From Reticulascus tulasneorum (taxonomy: Eukaryota; Ascomycota; Sordariomycetes; Glomerellales; Reticulascaceae), in assembly GCA_001557505.1 (NCBI GenBank), contig LSAX01000011.1, forward strand, positions 310,001 to 374,000: 64,000 bases of DNA. The letters are read 5' to 3'. The position numbers were made by a program, and so were the translations under genes. Under the pieces are notes generated by a model. That model searched no databases and was not told the origin of the DNA. It saw only the letters and a list, made by a program, of their open reading frames with translations. Positions 59,314 to 64,000 of the stretch are shown one piece after another. Each line of letters starts with the position of its first letter. The first letter of the stretch is position 1.

Positions 59314-61800
59314 TACAGGTTGGAGAAGGCGAGCGTGGGGTCCCACGCTTACACGAAGGAGTCGTCACTGTTGGGCTGCATTGTGACCATGCTGGAGGAC
59401 GGGCATGGCATAGTCGCGATAGTGCGGTGCGGACCGCGCGGGCGGGATGTCACGTCTGTCATTATCGGCGCGGGTGGACGACACTAGCACTGGTTTCACT
59501 TCGATCAAGGTGCGAGAACTAGGCTGTCAGGCTTGCTGCAGCTCCCCCCATTGCGCAGTTGGACAAGTTTGGCCGGGGCGTTGCAGCGTAGTCGTGTGTT
59601 ACTGTTGTGGGGTTCAGTTAAAAGCAGGTTCGGGGGACGGGTGGTAGGATGTGTTGTGGCTTGTAGATGGGCTGGCCGAGAAGGACTGGTGAGACTCCAA
59701 GCCGTCCTATACGGCCGGTGGTGGCCTAGGCTGACGTTGAGGCGTTGATAGAGTTGGTAGGGCTGGGAATGTTTGGCTGGGATAGGAGGGGATATCGCAC
59801 GAAATGGGTTCGGAGACTGAAAGTCCGGCCACGAAGGGTGCAGCGTTGAGTGCATGTTTGGTTGCCTGTGGACTGTTTTTGGCTTTTGATTCACGCCAGC
59901 CTACGTTTCCTTTGCGATCGAAGCTACCGGATGGCTTACTGAGGTTCTTGTCAGCTCTCACGCTATCTCTCGTGTCTAGCGCATCGAGGCTTTTGAGTTT
60001 GCCCAACCACCAGATTCGCGACTGCATGTTTAGCTGCAGTTTTGGAAAAGTGTTAAGAGTAATCGACGTCGCCGCCCATTCAGCTCTGCGGCTAGTTATG
60101 CCATCTAATCGGATACGGATTCTGAAAAACCCGGGCAGCCAACTCAGCCTCAACAAGGCAAGCAAGCATTGAAGATCCGGAGGGTGGTAACTAATATCAC
60201 AACCAACCCTACTAATAATCCCCAAGCCTGGCGGTCCAGGCCCTTGTTTCTCAAGATAACCATATCTTTACTCTTATCCCGTATCTTCATCAAATTGACT
60301 CAACTCAAACTCAACTCAGAAAATGAAGTGCTCTTCTTCAGCAGAAACACCCCCCCCGATGGCCCATCCCACGCCTCAAGAGACAGCGATGTGCGAGTGA
60401 GCCCATGATGCGCAATGCATGCAGCAAGAAAGAAGAAAGGAGCAGAACGGAAACCAACACCAAACGCCACCGATCGCAAATCCCTCAAAAAAAAAACGCC
60501 TCATGACCCTTTATATAATAAAAACACTCCACAGATTCAATCAATAGTCTCAGACAACTCTGGCAACCGTAAGCGGGTTTCCTGGCGGGTGGGCCGTGGG
60601 CTTTACCCCACCTTAAGCGCCAGGAACCCCCCTTTTGAGCTCGGCCAGAACTGCGGCCAGCACATCAGACATACATGACAGTGGCTTGCAGAACTACGGC
60701 TTCACGGGAGGGTAGCAGGTGTAAGGGAGGTAAGTATTGGCGATCACATACGAATAGGGTTCTCGTCCCCCGGGATGTGCGAGACGGACTCATTCTCTGA
60801 GCCGTGATGGCACTTTCCTCTTTCCGACTCTGGAACGTGGGGGATTTCGAGGTTTCGATGAATGCCTGTCTGTGCGTGGGGGAGACGGACTCCGACAGAG
60901 AGCACCAACGACCGCGAAGAGTGAAAGGACCGAATCCACTTGAATGGGAAGGCAGTCTTTGCTGGTTTGACCTTGTCGTAGCGGTGAGACGGCCGTCTCT
61001 GATGGGATATCAATCCCAGGCCAAAGGCTTGGAACGGTCGGATCGGGTCCTTCCACCGAATGTACCCCCACTGAAGGCTCTCCAGGTTTCCATGGCGTGG
61101 GGCTTGCTCGAGGGCTTCGGTGATGAAAAAAGGCTCGGTGTAGGTACCACGTTCCGAGCTGAGCGTTCTGGTACGGCAGATATAGGATTGGAAATAGCTA
61201 GACAACAAGCCTCCATCAAATCAACTGACCACATGCCACGAAACACTGGCGGACAATGAAGTCTCAGAAACCAACCGACATTCATAGCGGTGTTCCGGAT
61301 CAAAAGCAAGAAAGACAAGCACAAAGGGGCCCGTCTCGTGTAAGAGAGGGTTGAAGAGTTGAACTCGGCAGGTCGTAACTGCAGGCTATTTCGAGTCCCT
61401 GGATGGTCGGCCGTGGGCAAATTCACTCGAATGCCTGCTCAGCGCATGGTAATGCATTGCCAGTGGCAGGTAGAGCCGATGCCACCGACTGTAAGTCATG
61501 CTGCCATGCTGGTAGGGGATGGAACCCCAAGATGGAAGCATAGAAGCACGGCAGAACCTTCTTCACCCCCCGATCAGAATGTGACCAGATCCGCCAAAGC
61601 GCTTGGCCCAGCGGAATCTCCAGGGACATTGAGGAAGCAGAGGCAAAACTGTCTCCCACCGTGTGTGAAGTTGCATCAAGAACCAGCCCCCGGGGGCCAG
61701 GGTTTTGGGCACCTTCCGGATCCGCCCTAACGGAGCCCCTCCCAAGACCCCGCGTTGGCGATATATCCAGAGAGTTGGTGGAGCCCCGGAGAATCGAGCA

Positions 61801-61850
61801 GGGAGGGAGAGAGAGCGAGAGAGAGAGAGAGGGAGAGAATGAGAGACAGA
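61801..61850. repeat. (GA)n microsatellite
   Basis: About 50 bp of almost pure purine GA/GGA repeats; it reads as CT-rich on the minus strand, so it could also be the promoter or leader of a minus-strand transcript, though no matching gene is visible to the left. Confidence 0.8.
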
Positions 61851-62610
61851 GATGCACGACAAAAAGGTTGTACTAGGTAGTACTTCGCACGCAACGTGGT
61901 CGCAATCGATAAGGGTGGAGATACAGGCCCTTGACCGCAAGCAAGGAAGCGAGGACCCCATCTCTTTGAGAGGGGGAAAAGCTGCAATGAAACGTCGAAA
62001 CGCAGTGGTTTTAATCTAATAAAGCTCGCTAGCGCAATGTGCATTATGTAACCAGGGAGGATGGCTATGTCGAGACGTTGGGGATTCCCCAGTTGCGGGA
62101 GAAATGTGAATGAGTTAGCCCACACACCAGGAGGTTGAGTTCGAGCTTGGGGCCATATTCTCCCATCCCCAGTGCATGATAGGAACCGGGCCTAGCTCTC
62201 ATCTCAAACCCTTTGGACGAAGTAGTCCAAACCGTCCCAACAAACACTTAACACTTAATTAAGCAACCATCTACGCAACCCGCTCCGTCGCGAAGGAGAC
62301 ACAAGAGTTGATTACAAACCCATGTTCTCTGCGAGCTTCTCCCACCCCAAAAGGAACCTGCGCACAGACAAATCCTGCCCCCGGATCGAAGACCCGCGTC
62401 CCGTAGCTCGGACGTTCGTGACATCGTCTTGCATTTTTTCTGCTCTCACGCCCAAGGAAAAACTGCCCACACACTGGGTCTCGCGAGTGGAGTGCCGGCA
62501 TGAGAAGAACCCTTATCACATCTTTGATTTTTTCCTTTACCCTCTTCCAAACGCCCACCATGTGCCACTTTGTCCCGAACATTCTGTGGGTTTGGCAGAG
62601 GCAGGGGAGG

Positions 62611-62643
62611 GTGTGTGTGTGTGAAAGAGAGCGTGTGTGTTTG
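62611..62643. repeat. (GT)n microsatellite
   Basis: Two GT runs separated by GAAAGAGAGC, in non-coding DNA. Confidence 0.8.
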
Positions 62644-64000
62644 TAGTGGTGTTGGACGAGTGTTTTGTTCGGTGCGAGGGTGCGGTGCGTGCCGTCTCCC
62701 CATCCCATCCTCTTTCGACGTTGAAGATCAGTTCAGATCGCGGCTCGAGGGCCTGGCTCGTGCTTCAGGACAACCTACCTCCCCGGGAGTCTGGAGCCGG
62801 CTGTATAAACGAATTCCAAATCCTGCACAGAAGAGCAAAAAGGAGGAACGGCATGGAGGGAGGTGCGAGTCCGAGTTCGAGCTGTCCGTCAGCGGCGAAC
62901 TTTGCCTCCATCAGCGCTGATTCATCGGCTGCGGGCATGTAGCTATCCAGGGAATGCGATGCCCTCATCATCAGTCAGACCTCCGCCGCATCGATCGTGG
63001 CCAAGACCCGAAATGCCATTTTCCACATTGCCTGTCGCTTAGGGCAAGCAAGTACCTGTCTACATACGTACTCACCCGTCCATGCACCAAGCAGTTCACA
63101 TGTGAGAAATGACATCAGAAGCCCATCGACCAGCCAGCTGTGTGCGTATATCCCTTGTAATCTCTAGACGCCATGCGATCCGCATAGTTTGTCAGAGTCG
63201 CAGTGTTCAGCATCCAATGCCCTCTGTACGAAAGCCGCATGCCCCCCTCCTGCTGCAGCCAGTATGGCTACCATGATCCCAACTGTATGCCCTTGAATAT
63301 ATTCAAATTACCTCTGGGGTTGTGCACAGCACGCACGTCCGCATTCGGGATTGGCTTCTTTTTCTTTGGATGGAGCGAACGGAGCGGCAATAGGCGCGTC
63401 CCGTGGAGCGAATCACTGGGGGGCGACGGGGGTGGGAGGGGGAATAATTTTGGGGGGGAAAATGAAATTCGACAGGTCTATCTCGAAACGGTAAGCCTGT
63501 CGCGCAAGTCCTTGCAGCCTCCGCATGCGTGAAGATAGAGCAAATTCCAGATACAGATAGGTTCAGCCGATGCGGCAGGCAACGCCAGCAATGGGCCACA
63601 GCACGCAGAGCGTCAATAGTGCCGAAAAGAAAGAAATGAAAATGGGTAAAAAAGCGCCCCCCGTCCCCCCCTCACCCTCCCCCCCCACCACCCATCCATG
63701 CAATACGTTTGACGGAAAACTGCCAGCCTTGACAGAAATCAGTGTGTGCCCCACAGACGCATCTGGGATATGTGTGCCGCTGCGAAGTAGGGACGATGCA
63801 GAAGCAGAAGAGGGGGGGTGGAGGGGGGGCCATATGGCATGGGATTCTGCTCGTGGCAGAAACTTGGCAAAAATGGGGTTCTTTTCTTTTCTCTCTCGCT
63901 GAACAGGCCGGGATCTGGAGATCTTGAGTATCAGGTTCTGCCGTTTCATGCTAAAATTGAGGACGGCATATCCAGAATCCCCATCCCGCCCAAAGAAAGA

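Larger units (their letters stand above)
58467..64000. other. Gene-poor right end of the window
   Basis: About 5.5 kb with no gene I can support. The first few hundred bases are the Opy2 3' flank. Open frames of 120-170 codons at 59707-60225 (minus) and 59804-60172 (plus) overlap each other and neither shows a domain. Simple repeats are at 59295-59313, 61801-61850 and 62611-62643, and C-runs at about 63656-63690. A gene truncated by the window edge cannot be excluded. Confidence 0.5.

Noticed and set aside
59707..60225. Overlapping opposite-strand frames of 172 and 122 codons
   Set aside because: Neither has a recognisable domain, and mutual overlap makes at least one spurious; evidence is insufficient to choose.

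Overview
The window is nuclear DNA of a filamentous ascomycete (Pezizomycotina, most likely a Sordariomycete). Protein genes carry short introns of about 50-110 nt with GTRAGT/GTATGT-like donors, CTRAC/CTGAC branch sites and AG acceptors. Gene leaders are pyrimidine-rich. The gene content includes a class III chitin synthase, which is typical of hyphal fungi, and a NACHT-ankyrin NLR. I see no transposon, rRNA, tRNA, CRISPR array or bacterial-type operon. I support 15 protein genes; exon boundaries were worked out by hand from splice signals, reading phase and family motifs.

Layout. 1-2.5 kb: no gene seen. 2.5-6.8 kb (+): a Pom1-type DYRK kinase. 6.8-20.5 kb: a gene-poor block rich in microsatellites and poly-G runs. 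Its only supported gene is a 79-residue Cys-rich protein at 14.9 kb with a TATA box and a pyrimidine-rich promoter. 20.5-22.9 kb (+): a TPR/F-box/LRR protein, convergent with a Msd1/SSX2IP-type spindle-anchoring protein at 23.3-25.7 kb (-). 26.8-27.6 kb (+): Bud32 (KEOPS kinase), convergent with a membrane acyltransferase-3 protein at 27.9-29.5 kb (-). 30.8-32.0 kb (-): delta-aminolevulinate dehydratase. 33.1-36.5 kb (+): an NLR with twelve ankyrin units. 38.4-40.5 kb (+): an unrecognised, mostly disordered protein.

41.0-51.4 kb holds five consecutive minus-strand genes: a small Arg-rich protein, a tyrosine phosphatase, ketol-acid reductoisomerase (Ilv5), the NEDD8-conjugating enzyme Ubc12 and class III chitin synthase. 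51.4-57.0 kb has no supported gene apart from the promoters and leaders at its two ends. 57.1-58.5 kb (+): Opy2, the membrane anchor of the Ste50/HOG MAPK branch. 58.5-64 kb: no supported gene.

The genes are mostly unrelated housekeeping and morphogenesis functions: polarity (Pom1), microtubule anchoring (Msd1), wall synthesis (chitin synthase), osmosensing (Opy2), ubiquitin-like control (F-box protein, Ubc12), heme and branched-chain amino-acid synthesis, and tRNA t6A/telomere biology (Bud32). There is no secondary-metabolite cluster. The accessory items worth attention are the NLR with near-identical repeats, the two small proteins, a Cys cluster embedded in the TPR region of the F-box protein, stop-free introns in kinase and spindle genes, and a dispersed 9-bp intergenic motif.
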